Of a DNA stretch of 64,000 nucleotides, positions 21,301 to 32,580 are shown one piece after another (position 1 is the stretch's first letter; each line of letters starts with the position of its first letter). Origin of the DNA: Brachionus sp. 'Tiscar' (Eukaryota > Rotifera > Eurotatoria > Ploima > Brachionidae); NCBI GenBank assembly GCA_006352455.1, contig VANL01000067.1, positions 1 through 64,000 on the forward strand. The letters run 5' to 3'. The position numbers were made by a program, and so were the translations under genes. Below the pieces are notes generated by a model, which was given only the letters and a program-made list of their open reading frames with translations, had not been told where the DNA came from and searched no databases.

Positions 21301-24300
21301 CTTTTGACCGTATAAATTCCATATTGAAGCTTTGTTACATTGACTCAATAATGTTAACTCCATTTTAGAATTCATTTTTAGATTTACAAAGTCTGATTTA
21401 TTTAATAAATTGAGTATTCTTTTGATAAAATATTCAAGGTTAAAAATTTTAGTAATATTATTTCACATTTTTGTGCAAGAAAAAGAATATACGATATTTT
21501 TAATTTTTTTTAAGACATATTTTCAAAATGAAAACTAAAATTGATTATTGTCATTTTCAAATTTAATTTTTAATTTTAAAAAATCGAGATGAAAAAAGAT
21601 AAAAAAATTTACAATTTATCAGAACTCAGCAAGTTGTACTGGATGATGAATTTCTAGATGGCCAGAGGTACTGAGTGGAGTTCCGCAAGGGTCTATACTT
21701 GGACCACTGCTTTTTGTACTATACATAAATGACCTACCTGACTGCGTTTCAAATAGAATGGAATTGTTTGCAAATGACTCAAAAATACTCGTTATAATTG
21801 ATAAAGTTTATGAGAGAGGCATGTTACAGAAAGATCTGGATGCAGTATGTCAATGGATAGAGGTTTGGCGTATGGGACTGTGTGCTAAAAAATCTAAAGT
21901 AAAGTTCACGTAATTCAAAACTTAAGTGTTATCTGAATTCCACATTTTTGACTCAAAATTCGTAATCTACCCCCTCGAAAACCATATAAAAAATTTTTTT
22001 ACACCCAGGGTTCCAAAAATAGCAAACCCTTTAAAAAGTTGTTGTTCTTTAAGACTCAAAATCTCAAAGATAAAACTTAAATATACTAAAAAAGTATATA
22101 TATTCTGAAAGAGCATAAGATTCTCTACATGCTAATGTAATTTAGAAAAAAAAAAAAGGGTGTGGTGATTTTTTGTTGGCTAAAATATTTGTTTTTTCTG
22201 GTTTAAATCGTATCTCCTCCAAGGGATCAATTATGAGCAGACATTTTTTTTATTTAAATCAAGACAAAATTCTGATATTGGATTGATGGTTTCATCAGAT
22301 TTAAAGTGGATCCGCCAAGTGAAAAGTGCTTGTGCGTAAGTGAGTATGGTACTTGGTATCCTTTGGAATCCAAGTATGAAAAGGGATGTGAATGCGTTGG
22401 AAAAGGTGCAACAGAGAGCAACAAAAATACCTATGTCTGTAAGAAACATGTCGCATGAAATGAGGCTGACGAAATTAGGACTGACAAGGCTGAGTGAAAG
22501 AAGAGTGAGAGGGGACTTGATTGAAATGTACAAATTAGTGAATGGAATAGAAAAGGTAGGCTTGGTCAAGAGTCTAGTGAATAAATCAGAAAACAAAGGA
22601 TCAGCCGGGGCGTTAAGAGGGAATAGCATCAGAGTCCAGAGAGAAAGTTTCCCAGCTCAAATTAGAAACGATTTTGCGGCTGCAGTAAGCGCCAAACATG
22701 TATTTTTCTCAAACAGAGTAGTTCAGCATTGGAATAAGTTGCCAGAAAATGTGGTGAAATCTAAATCAAATACTAATTTTAAAATGGCTTTAGATAAGTT
22801 CAATGGAATCGGCTGCTACAGCTCTTACCGGCCAATTGGCGGTGATGGGCTCAGACAATCTACATGTTAGGTGTCGCAGCAAGAACTACTAATACTACTT
22901 AAGTCTAGTATCATTAACTTTGACTGAGAAAAAAAAACTTTTTAAAGGCATTGTGAAATTCAAAATAAAAAGATGGTGGAAATAAACACTGTTTCTAAAA
23001 AAATAAATACAAAAAAAAATATGATTCTTTTTCCATGCAAATTTTTGAAGTAAAAATAAAGTTTATAGCAAATTCTTACGCATTTGGTTTGAATTTTCCA
23101 ATGTTAATTCTGGCAAAATATTGAAGATTATATACAGCTAAATTCTTTAAAATAAAAATAAAGAACAATAGAAAAATTTAAAAGTATTAATTTTTACATA
23201 AAATTTATTGCCAAGTGAACGCGAACAAGCATTTTTTATCAAAAAGTCTCGGTTTTCATTACACGAAGGCTCAAGTTTGTACAACCAGCTCTTAGAAAAG
23301 AAAATTAAAAAAATCATCTTATTACATGTATATATGAGAAAAATATTGATTTACAAGACATTGCTGTAAACATTTGACATCTCCTTCTTGATGAGCGCTG
23401 GTAATCGCTTCTTTGAGAGCAAACATTGCATTTTCTCTTTTTAAAAAATAAATTTTATATTGAAATTTTTTTTTTTCTAAATTTTTGAAAATAAAACTCT
23501 TTTTACTTATTTCCAAATCGATATTCTAATGAGCATAAATTGAGAGAAGCCAGAGAAATAGAACTTCCATAGACAAATCTATCAAAATAGTCATGCAAAG
23601 CCTTTAGTGCTGATGGATAGTCTTTTAATCGCAAAAAATTTAGATATTTTAAATAATAGGCATCAGCAAAACTCGAATAAGATAACAATTCATCTAATTT
23701 ATGCTGTAAATCAACAGGAGCAAGTGCCTCATGTTCATTATTTTCTATTAAATTTGCCTGTCTTGCCACAAAATATTCAGCTACTTTAGTTGAAAATTCG
23801 AATAAATTCTTTGGGTGAAACCTTGCTGTTGCTTTTGGATTCATTTCGGAAATTATCGAACCCTCAAGAGCAGCACTTGTTTCTTTTTGAAGTGGAAGTT
23901 GAAATTTTACAGTAGATATTTTGGCTCCATTTGTTCTCTCATCCAAATTCTGTTCACAAGTTTCACCAGTTTTTGCAGAATTGAAATTGCTCAAAGACTG
24001 AGTTCTCTGCGCACTTACAGTGCTTGTGAGAGCTTTTTGATTAAGCCTGTTCAAGCCAGTTGGTTTATGAGAAGTTGATGGATGAGTCAAACTTTCGTCC
24101 AAAGGTTCCAAATCCATGCCACTATAATCAGCATTCGTTGATCTATTAAACCATTCGCTTGTGATAGTCAAGTTGGATTCATCATTCAAGAAAAGACCCT
24201 CGCCTCTCATCGGAGATGTGCTATTATCAATTTCGTAGTGATGGTCCAGATTCTCTGCTTTAGACTTGCTTGCTGGCTGAGTCAAAAAATCGTGGTAGTG

Positions 24301-25033
24301 CTTGAACTCAATCGACGCTTGCTTGGAAAGATTTACTAGTTTGTCAAATGAGGTCTTTTCATAGATGATTATACATCGACGCACGTATTTTCCCACTACA
24401 CTCCACGGTTTAATCAAGCACTCGCTGAGATTTGGTCCAATAAAGTAAATTTTAAGAGCATTTACCAACATCTTAAATTCCAAGATAAAGTTTTTGGACA
24501 AACGCTCAAAACGTTCTTGTAGCTGCTTTAAAAATGGCTGAAAATCCGGCATCTCTATTAATGCTTGAAGCTGGCCCACTATATCAATGTCACATGTCTT
24601 AATTGGAAAATTTATAAAGTTAAAAAGAAATTTTTTTATTTTTTTATACTTTTATAGATTTAAGTATTAAATTAATAAGTTTAAGTTCTTGTTTTGGATT
24701 TAAAAAATTTTCTTTTGATTGTGCATATATAAACAAGAGGGACGAGGAATTTTCGGATTCGTTTATTGGCGTCTCGGACTTGGCTGCCTCTGACCTTGTT
24801 TTTTCTTTCTTTAAATTTATTTTTACTAATTTTTTCTTTATTTTTATTTTTAATATTACTTTATAGTTGCAAAAAAGTGATATCAATTCGAGTGTATATA
24901 TTTTGTATGTGCTCAATGTCTCGTAAAATTTTATTTCATCTTAATTGATTGATTTAAGTGAGAAAATTTAAAAAAAAATTTTCATTTTACTTGGATCTAG
25001 ACTCGATAGGAAATTTGAAATTTTAGACGACAT
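18322..25033 (-). CDS. ANAPC5: Anaphase-promoting complex subunit 5
   Basis: A start exon at 25033 (MSSKISNFLSSLDP) and a second around 24870-24950 (FYETLSTYKIYTLELISLFC) precede the long exon at 24579-23503. That exon ends with the family block ALAPVDLQHKLDELLSYSSF, ADAYYLKYLNFLRLKDYPSA, LHDYFDRFVYGS, very close to human APC5. Short TPR exons follow at about 23440-23340, 21320-21100, 21080-20860, 20840-20680, 20610-20476, 20020-19870, 18575-18485 and 18430-18322 (ending FRKLRMQLPLVGYLL). APC5 is a TPR scaffold in the platform of the APC/C ubiquitin ligase that drives mitotic exit. Introns carry two MITEs and a LINE relic, which explains the 6.7-kb span. Some small exon borders are approximate. 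Confidence 0.88.
18634..18963. mobile_element. MITE copy B, 'TATTGTAAATTTC' family, in an ANAPC5 intron
   Basis: It starts TATTGTGAATATC...AAGAACAAAAATTCTCCC and ends AGAATTTTGTTCTAGAAATTCACATTA, and shares the interior blocks TTTTACCTAAAATAAT and AAAAGACAAAAAATAAAGCAT with copy A at 10157. It is ~65 bp longer than copy A. It lies between the last two groups of ANAPC5 exons. Confidence 0.8.
19379..19586. mobile_element. TA-flanked MITE that is one polypyrimidine/polypurine hairpin
   Basis: The outer ends CAGTACAATTTAAAACTA and its inverse TAGTTTTAAATTGTACTG are flanked by TA, the classic Tc1/mariner pattern. Inside, 19410-19490 is almost pure C/T and 19509-19553 almost pure A/G, and the two pair with each other. 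The whole 208 bp can fold as one long hairpin. It lies in an ANAPC5 intron. The two ORFs here are by-products of the composition. Confidence 0.85.
21630..22930 (+). pseudogene. Degenerate non-LTR retrotransposon (reverse transcriptase and tail) in an ANAPC5 intron
   Basis: Opposite in strand to ANAPC5. 21668-21900 encodes the RT core SGVPQGSILGPLLFVLYIND followed by ELFANDSKIL, where the catalytic FADD box reads FAND. A broken middle follows, then 22340-22870 is open for 176 codons: DVNALEKVQQRATKIP, RRVRGDLIEMYKLVNG, FFSNRVVQHWNKLP, the usual C-terminal tail of jockey/CR1-like ORF2. It ends in a short ACTACTAATACTACT tract, like a LINE 3' microsatellite tail. The 5' part (endonuclease, ORF1) is missing. 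Confidence 0.85.
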
Positions 25034-26128
25034 TGCTGAAAAAAAATTTTTTTTTAATTTCTAAAATTAAAAAATTCAAATTTTATTTTTAAAATTAGTG
25101 CAATAGTAAAGAAAATTTTGTATAACCTAACTAAATGTTAAAACTAAATGTTATTAAATAACATTTTTCTTCCGCCATGGTTTTTTTGAAAATTTTAACA
25201 AGTTGATTTGTCTAGAGAATTTTTTTTAAACGATATGGGGCAAAATATTATCAAGGTATTGACAAAATACATTTTTATACATCCATTTGATATAATTAAT
25301 AATTTTTATTAATAAATTTTTTTTTTTCGTTATTTTATTTGAGTCGGTTAAAGATTCTTTTAGCAGTATATTATCAATCAATAGTTTAAAAAACCGTAGC
25401 TCTTCAATGGGACATGTCAGACCAAAATTATTAAAAATTATTAATCATATCAAATAGATGTACAAAAATATATTTTGTCAATTCCTTGACCATATTTTGC
25501 TCCATATCCATATTTGATTCATTCAAGGTTCATTAAACCCCATGAAAAATAAATTATTTTTAATAAATAGACTAATTTCAAAAAAAATAATATTGATCAA
25601 ATAAATTAAATTTAAATTTATTTTTTTTAATTAATTTTTCATAATAAAAATTTTTAAATTGAAAGATAAACAATTATATTTTTTTCATCTAATAAATCTG
25701 TTAGCAATTTTTGGATCAATTTGTCAGTAACTTTCAAAATTTTACTCTTAAAAAAATTTAAATAGTTTTACAATTTATTTTTCAAATGAAATAAAATAAT
25801 AAATTAAAATATAAAGTTAAATTTAGGTTAAAATATTTTGATCAGTAAATAATTCCAGCTTTTGGCCTGGATAAATCGGTCTATCGTCATTTACTTAATC
25901 ACATTTAATAAAATAATTAAGGCTTTGTAAAAAAGATATGTCTTTATAAGACATGCAGCCATGACGAGATATATTTTCTCTAAAATTTAACTTTAAAATA
26001 GAATGAAAAAAATATATATAAACGGTTTTGTATTGAATTAGCTGTATTGTGACAAATGTTATTGTTTAAATAGACATTTTTAATTGTTCAAAGAAACAAA
26101 AAAAAAAAATATCGGAGAAATAGTAATT
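25034..26128. other. Intergenic between ANAPC5 and elongin B
   Basis: No gene is seen. It holds the inverted-repeat element at 25176-25545 and presumably the ANAPC5 promoter. Confidence 0.45.
25176..25545. mobile_element. Long-hairpin MITE
   Basis: Arms at 25233-25315 and 25427-25509 (~83 bp each) are inverted copies with few mismatches: one begins ATATGGGGCAAAATATTATC, the other ends with the inverse of ATATGGAGCAAAATATGGTC. Pairing continues weakly outward to ATGG.../...CCAT at about 25178 and 25543. The ~110-bp spacer shows no coding sequence. Confidence 0.75.
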
Positions 26129-26500
26129 TTATTTATCACTGGAGTCCATATTGCTTTGAGAGTTAGTCGAATCACCCTTCATGACATCAGGTAGATCAGG
26201 AGGTGTTGATACGGCCGTTATTTCCAAAGGTTCGAAATCTTCGCCCTCTCGGAACGCCAGTCCTATGGTTTCGGGCTGCTGGGCTCGAGCGGTTGAGTGT
26301 GTATATCCGTATTCGCTCAGCTGTTTCGAATCATCCATCAAAATTGACTGATCTTTCGTCAGTTTGAACAACTGCTGATCTTCAGGTGCTTTCTTCAGTA
26401 TGCCTTCGACCATTTTTTTAACTTCTAAAACAGTTGTTGTCTCTTTGGCATCGGCAAAAATGGTCGTCTTGTGACGTCTTATCATTAAAAAAACATCCAT
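26129..26500 (-). CDS. ELOB: Elongin B
   Basis: Single exon, 123 residues; human ELOB has 118. It is highly conserved from the start: MDVFLMIRRHKTTIFADAKE, then VEGILKKAPEDQQLF, GLAFREGEDFEPL and the end block PPDLPDVMK. The fold is ubiquitin-like. Elongin B pairs with elongin C, both as partner of elongin A in transcription elongation and as adaptor in cullin-2/5 ubiquitin ligases with SOCS-box or VHL-box receptors. The start is fixed by homology at the first Met. The Ser/Asp tail after DVMK is not conserved. Confidence 0.96.
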   Translation of the reverse strand: MDVFLMIRRHKTTIFADAKETTTVLEVKKMVEGILKKAPEDQQLFKLTKDQSILMDDSKQLSEYGYTHSTARAQQPETIGLAFREGEDFEPLEITAVSTPPDLPDVMKGDSTNSQSNMDSSDK

Positions 26501-27456
26501 TATTCTTTCTTTTTTTTTCTAAAATATTAAAATAAAATAACTTCAAATAAATAGTAGACTAGCAAACTAGGACACTTGGTCAACCAAGATTAGTAGAGGA
26601 TTATACAATCCTATTAGTCTCAAATAAAGGATTTCATAAATGAATTTCTCTTTTTCTAGATTAAAATTTTATATTAATTAGATGAAAATTTTCTAGTAAA
26701 GTTTTTAAATTTTGTTTTGATCTTTTCTATAGTGATTTTCTCTGCTGAAACTTTTGCTAAAGTTAATATTTTTTTGTAAATGAATTCTTTCTAACGAGTA
26801 GAAATCAAATTTATTTAAAAATTATAAAATATTACTAAAATTGGTGCGAAAAGCATTCTCTAAGCTCTTTATGGCTTTAAATTTGCTATTTTCTTATTAG
26901 TAAATTAACAATCAACTAGATATTATTATTTGACCATTTGAACTAGATAAATCTGAATCTAAAGCTTCTTGCGGATAAGCTAAAATCTCACTTTTAATTA
27001 ATCTGGATAATTTATTTATTTGTTGCTCAATTTGATCGAATTTCAGCCGCACCATGAAAAAAACAAAATCAAATTTCATTAATTTCTTTCATTTCTAATC
27101 TTTGAAAAAAGTTTCAACACCTCAACTAAACCATTTTTAATGATAAAACTTGATATGTTTTAAAACTCTATACAAAAAAATATTGAATTATTTATTGAGA
27201 TATTCAAATATTTGATTATTTGACCTTGTATCTAGAAATCTGACTCAAATATTAAGTCAATATTGACGCCCCATATTTGCACTCATCAAGAACTTAAAAA
27301 AAAAAACTTAAAAATTATATAAAAAAAAAAAAGATAAAATACTAGCAAAAAAAAATTAAGTATTGATTCACTTAAAATTAATATTTTCAAATTTATTAGC
27401 ATAATTTTATATTTTTCTCAATCAGGAAGAATCACAAATTTTCAATAATAAAAAAA
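26501..27456. other. Divergent intergenic region between elongin B and the CREC gene
   Basis: Should hold both promoters. At 26600-26625 there is an imperfect palindrome around AGGATTATACAATCCT. Nothing else stands out. Confidence 0.4.
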
Positions 27457-28462
27457 ATGAAATATTTTTGTCTTTTTCTATACATAGCTTTTGTCAAAGC
27501 AGATATTGAATACGCATTAGAAGATAGCTCAGTGGAAGAACTAAAAGATCAGGTCATAACTAGTTCAGGTAACTAAATCAAAAGTAAATGAATAAAATCT
27601 AAATCTTAATCCAAATTAAGAAAATGAACTCTGCCAAAATGAACATCTATGGAAGTATCTGCAAAATAGAATAGACCTAAACAACGATTCATTTATTACA
27701 ATTAAAGAGATAGAAGAATATCTTTGGAAGAGGACAAAGTAGATTTTTTATTTATTTTTCTAAATTAAAAATTGAATTTTTTAAATCAGAGAGCTCAATC
27801 GAGAGGAATTAGACAAACAATTTTCTAAAATTGAGGCTAACCCTGAAAAACAAATTAATTTCGAAGCTTACATTAAAAATATTTTTGAAGAAATAGATGA
27901 TTTGACATTATTGGAAAATCAATCGAGTGATGAAGATGCAGAATTAAAAAAATTGTTCATCATAGAAAAAAATATGTGGAAGCATTTGGCTGGTGGCGTC
28001 GATAAGGAAATAACCTATGAAAAATTGTATCAACTGACTTATCCACACGAGTTTCCTGATTTAAAAGCTTTGCACGAAAGGATTACATTTGAGGCATATG
28101 ATACTGATAAAAATGGATTTTTATCCGTTGATGAGTTTTTGGATTATAGCAAAGATGTTGATGAGACCATAGTTAATCAAAAAAAGAAAAAGTTTTCAAA
28201 AAAAATAGATCTAGACGCCGATAATCGGCTGAATATGAACGAGTTCAAATATTGGAATAAAAAAATAGCTCCTAGTTTGAGCGAAATAATCAATGATGAG
28301 AGAAATTATCTGCTCAATTGCTGTGATGTTAACGATGATCTTAAATTTGACCAAGTGGAAATTGAGCAAAATTGTGAATCATTTTTGCATAGCTTAATTA
28401 CCAACTATAGTTTAGACATTAGAAACTTACCGAATAAAAAAAAATTAAAAGAAGAACTATAA
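27457..28462 (+). CDS. ER-lumen EF-hand protein, CREC (reticulocalbin/calumenin) type
   Basis: Three exons (27457-27568, 27621-27738, 27790-28462) give 300 residues. A signal peptide (MKYFCLFLYIAFVKA) starts the protein. At least four canonical EF-hand loops are visible: DLNNDSFITIKE, DTDKNGFLSVDE, DLDADNRLNMNE and DVNDDLKFDQVE, each with acidic or polar residues at positions 1, 3, 5 and 12. The C-terminus is KEEL, a KDEL-like retrieval signal that fits ER residence. Length and layout match reticulocalbin, calumenin and SDF4, low-affinity calcium binders of the secretory pathway. The exact paralogue cannot be decided; the sequence is quite diverged. Confidence 0.85.
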
Positions 28463-28664
28463 ACTAATTATTATTCATTTGTAATTAGGCAATTTACTTG
28501 ATTTGGAAAAAAATTTCTTGTAGGAAAAGAATTTAAGTTAATTTAGATATTTGATTATTGTTTAAAAAAAAAAATTTAAATTATAAATTATTATTTTATG
28601 TGAATATTTAATAAATTATTTAAAATTTGAGTTTTTGTGTTTATTTTAAAAATAATTTATAAAA

Positions 28665-30518
28665 ATGAGCCAAGTTAATAAAAATTTGTGCACAAAACCG
28701 TTGAATTTAATCGACCGAATTAGTAAAAAAAAACCTGAAAATGAAAAAGTGCTCCTTGTATGCTTACAATGTGATCAAGAATTTCAAGTAAAAGATAATT
28801 TAGATCAAAAAAATTATCTCTCTCATTTGCTCAAAGAACATCGCTTAGTTATTTCAGATGTAGATCACATTGGTCATTTTCAAAAGTAGCTTTGTTTAAA
28901 AGAACTTAAACAAGCTTAACCAAAATTTCTGATAAGATACAATCAATATTGGAAAGAACGTTTTGATCAAGGAAAAATTGATGATTTTTGCTACAAAATC
29001 AATACCAATATGGCAAAGGGTGACAAAGGTAAAACAAAACTTTCCAACAAAAAAATAACACCAAAAATATTGAATTAATTTTTTAAAGGTGAAGTAGAGA
29101 GTTTTTATATGTTATGTGATGATCTACCCGAGGATAAAATCTTACGAGAAAAACTGAATATCTACAATCTAGTGAGAACTTTTTTTAAATATTAAAAGAG
29201 GCTGTTAAAAAAATTTAAAAACTAAAAAATTTTTTTTCAATTTGAAAATAGAAATTTTCTCAACATGAAGTTAAAAAATAATCTTAATTTAAAAATTTTG
29301 AATTAAAAAAAATAATTTTTTTAAGAAGCCTTTAAATTTGAATATTAATTTTTAAAAATCAAATATTAGGAAAAAGCACTAGCTCAACAAGAAATGGAGC
29401 GTAATGATAAAAATTATTTTAAAGAATGCCTTTTTTGTGGCCAACAAATCGGCAACAATAGGTTTTATAACAAAAATAAGCAAAATTAATTTGTACATTT
29501 TTTAAATCTATAGATCAGATTTGTTACAGCACATGACCGACAATCATAATTTCAATGTCGGACATGCAGATAATTTGGTCTACTTTGATGAATTCTACCA
29601 AAAATTGAATCAAAGAATGACAATGTAAATTGATAAAGAAAAAATATTTTTTAAAAATCCTTTATTTTTCTAGGAATAAGTGTTTGTTTTGTGAGAAAAT
29701 TTTCTACAATAAACAAATATTGAAGGAGCATATGAGAAAAAAACAGCACAAATCAATCAATCCTAATAATCGAGAGTTCGATAAATTTTATATAATTAAT
29801 TATCTAGTTAATATCAATCAAACAAGATTAATTTTGAAGTATTAACTATTTTTATTAAAAGGAATATAGCAAATATTGGCAAGAAATAAAGCATGAAAGA
29901 GATTCAGAAGAGGGCCGAGTACAAAGCCTTGAGTAAAATAATTTTCTTTCTAAACATATTTTAAAAGTTAGTTTTTATTTTTAATTTACAAGACGAAATT
30001 CTTCTTTAGACGATTGGAATGACCCGGTGCAAATTTATTGCTGTCTCTTTTGTGATGAATCATTCGATGATGAAAATCAAATTGTTGGCCACATGAATCT
30101 AAGACACAAATTTGATCTTAAATCAATAGACTTTTTATCATTTTACAATCAAGTAAAGCTAATAAATTACATTAGACGTCAAGTAAAATTTTTTTGAGTT
30201 TTAATTATTTTTTTTTTATAAAAATGTTTCAAGATTTTCCTCAAAAATTGTTTTATATGTTCAAAAAAATTTGAATCAAGCGAAGAATTATCTAAGCATT
30301 TGGAAACCAACGATCATATAAAAGAGTTTCCAGACATGGATCTTTGGGACCAACCAGAATATTACTTTTCAACATTTGAAGATGACAATTTGCTTTGTTT
30401 ACTTGATGACGATGGCTACAACAAAGATGAATCTAAGATTAAAGTTATTCCAGAGGACATTAAATTTGAAATTAAAAAAGAGCTATTAGAAAGCTTAAAT
30501 GATTTAGACTTAAAATAA
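28665..30518 (+). CDS. ZNF277: ZNF277-like C2H2 zinc-finger protein
   Basis: About eight short exons starting at ATG 28665. Five C2H2 fingers are spread through it: CLQCDQEF...H, CLFCGQQI...HMTDNH, CLFCEKIF...HMRKKQH, CCLFCDESF...HMNLRH and CFICSKKF...HLETNDH. Family blocks between them are YWKERF, FYMLCDDLPEDKILREKL, FNVGHADNLVYFDEF and YSKYWQEIKHERDSE, and near the end FPDMDLWDQPEYYFSTFEDD. The last exon (about 30230-30518) closes with an acidic tail. ZNF277 proteins bind ribosomal protein uS5 (RPS2) and have been linked to Polycomb function. Exon borders are approximate; the gene follows the CREC gene by ~200 bp on the same strand. Confidence 0.85.
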
Positions 30519-32580
30519 ATTCTATTAATCAGAATAATAATTATTTTTATTTTTCGAACCAATTTCTGATTTCTTCTTTTAATGGTAAAAAAAATTTTTT
30601 TTCAAAAAAAAAAAATCAATCCACCCGCCTTAAAAAGGCTTACGCTAAAACACGAATTTATCCGAAAAATACCGACCACTGATCATTTTGTAGAGAATTT
30701 GTTGAACTATAACGCAAAAGTATCAGTTAGACATTAAGATTTTGTTTTTGACTTGTTAAACTAGTAAAAACAATAAAAACCCTGTTAATGGACTGCATGT
30801 TTTCAAGACAATGATAAGGCCGTGTCCCTCTTACCACTAAATTTATGAAAGAGAATCGACCATACATTATTGAAGAAAAAGAAATTGTCATCTAGCTTTT
30901 TTTTCCTAAGTTAATAGCTGAAAAACAGTTTTGTTTCTACTTTTATGGTATTTGAATTTAAACTATATAAAATATATCATTTGAACTAAACTTTCTGTCA
31001 GCTTGGTGCCTAAATTTTTCAATAAAGACCATTCATGGACAATAATTATTTATTTATTTAATATTATTTATTTATTTGTATATCTGTATCGAGCTAAGGC
31101 TCCTTCAGATTAAAAAAAAAATCAAAATAAAATAAAGTTAAAATAGAAGAAAATTAAATTAACTTAAATATATTCTAATTTTTCTTTTATTCAATTTTTC
31201 AACTTTTCAAATATTCTTTTTTTTAAATTAATTCAACTATTCAACTATTCAATTTTTCTATTATTCCATTTTAAAACTTAATTAAAACAAAAAATATATA
31301 ATGAAACGCATGAAAAAGATAAAATATATAGCGAATTATGATTTTGAAACAATCAAAATAACCCAGTTTATTAATCTAATTTTAAAATTAACTCAATATA
31401 TGAATAATAGAATAGTACACATAGTAAGAATAAAAAATAATCAAAAAATGATAATTGTAAAATTAAATAACACAAAAAGTTGTCCTTTACTCATAAAGAC
31501 TCGATTTGACAGCCACTTATTTGCAAGGGTATGCGAGAGTTGCAAATGCTATCTGAAGTACAAAGTGTGTCCTCAATTACTTACTCAAAAGAGCTTAAAA
31601 ACGAAAAAGAATTTGTTAAAAAGCGTGAACATAGTTGACAAAGTTATAGTTTTTATATTTAATAGTTAACCTGATAATACTTTAAATTTAATTGATAAAT
31701 TAATAGAATGTAATTTTAGTCTAATATTTGCTGTATTTTATTATATGCTCTATTAAAATTGTTTGATTTGCTTGTTAGAACTGAATAAAGCAGACTCGTT
31801 TATAAATTAAATAAATTAATATAATAAAACAAAAAAGTAATGTTCAAATCCACCAAATGAATTTGTGTTGATATGTCACATATAAATAAATTTTATTTAA
31901 GGAAAAAAACTATTATAAAAAATTCCCATTAGAAAAGCTTATTTTAAACAAAATTTTTTTAGTCAATTTAAGAAAATAAGCATTTCTTCCTGAACCCATT
32001 CAGTTTAATATCATTAAAAAATACTTTTTTAATAGTTCATTGAAAATTTTTAGTTTTTAAATTTTTCTCTGTGAAATTTTAAAGTAAATATTGACGGTTA
32101 ACCCAACACTAATTAAAACTTATTTTTAAATTTGGTTGTTAAAAATTTAAAAAAAAAATTTTTTTTGGCCATAAAACTTTTAAAGTTAATTTAAATTATA
32201 ATTTAATTAATTTAATTTTTAATTTAAATTTTTACTTTTATAATTAATTTTAATTCATTTAGCTTTAACAATATAATAATCATACTTTCCACCAGTTCAC
32301 TCTCATTAAAAATTCAATAAATTCTAAGATTAAAAGACGAAAAAAATTGTAAAACAATTTCTAAAATTTCTAAACTATAATTATCAGTTAACTATTATTT
32401 TTGTATCTCCGAAAAAAAAAATTTTTAAAAGAAAAGCTTAAATTTTTTATTTTAATTTTTTAAATAAAAAAATCTCAAAAAAAAATTGATTTTTTAATTT
32501 AATTTATTGATAAAAATAAACATTTAGTTGTCAAATAAAAATCGAACATAGATATTCGAGCATGAGTTTTAATTTAAATC
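30519..32580. other. Intergenic, AT-rich, with repeat remnants
   Basis: 30620-30900 is less AT-rich (around GCCTTAAAAAGGC) but codes nothing I recognise. 31050-31570 carries a dispersed repeat. The rest is A/T-rich 3' flank of tektin-4. Confidence 0.45.
31050..31570. repeat. Dispersed repeat, copy 1 (related to 55103-55380)
   Basis: TTTATTTGTATATCTGTATCGAGCTAAGGCTC at about 31070-31101 matches the block at 55109-55142 with few changes; a second block near 31508 (GACAGCCACTTATTTGCAAG) resembles 55305 (TTCAGCGACCTATTCGAAAG). The order is the same, spacing differs. A 122-codon frame at 31301-31669 overlaps it and resembles nothing known. Possibly LINE- or SINE-derived. Confidence 0.4.

Noticed and set aside
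26590..26640. Possible tRNA-like or palindromic element around AGGATTATACAATCCT
   Set aside because: No cloverleaf or A/B boxes could be traced; only a short imperfect palindrome remains.
31301..31669. 122-codon plus-strand frame
   Set aside because: It overlaps a dispersed repeat, has AT-driven composition and no recognisable domain. Not called as a gene.
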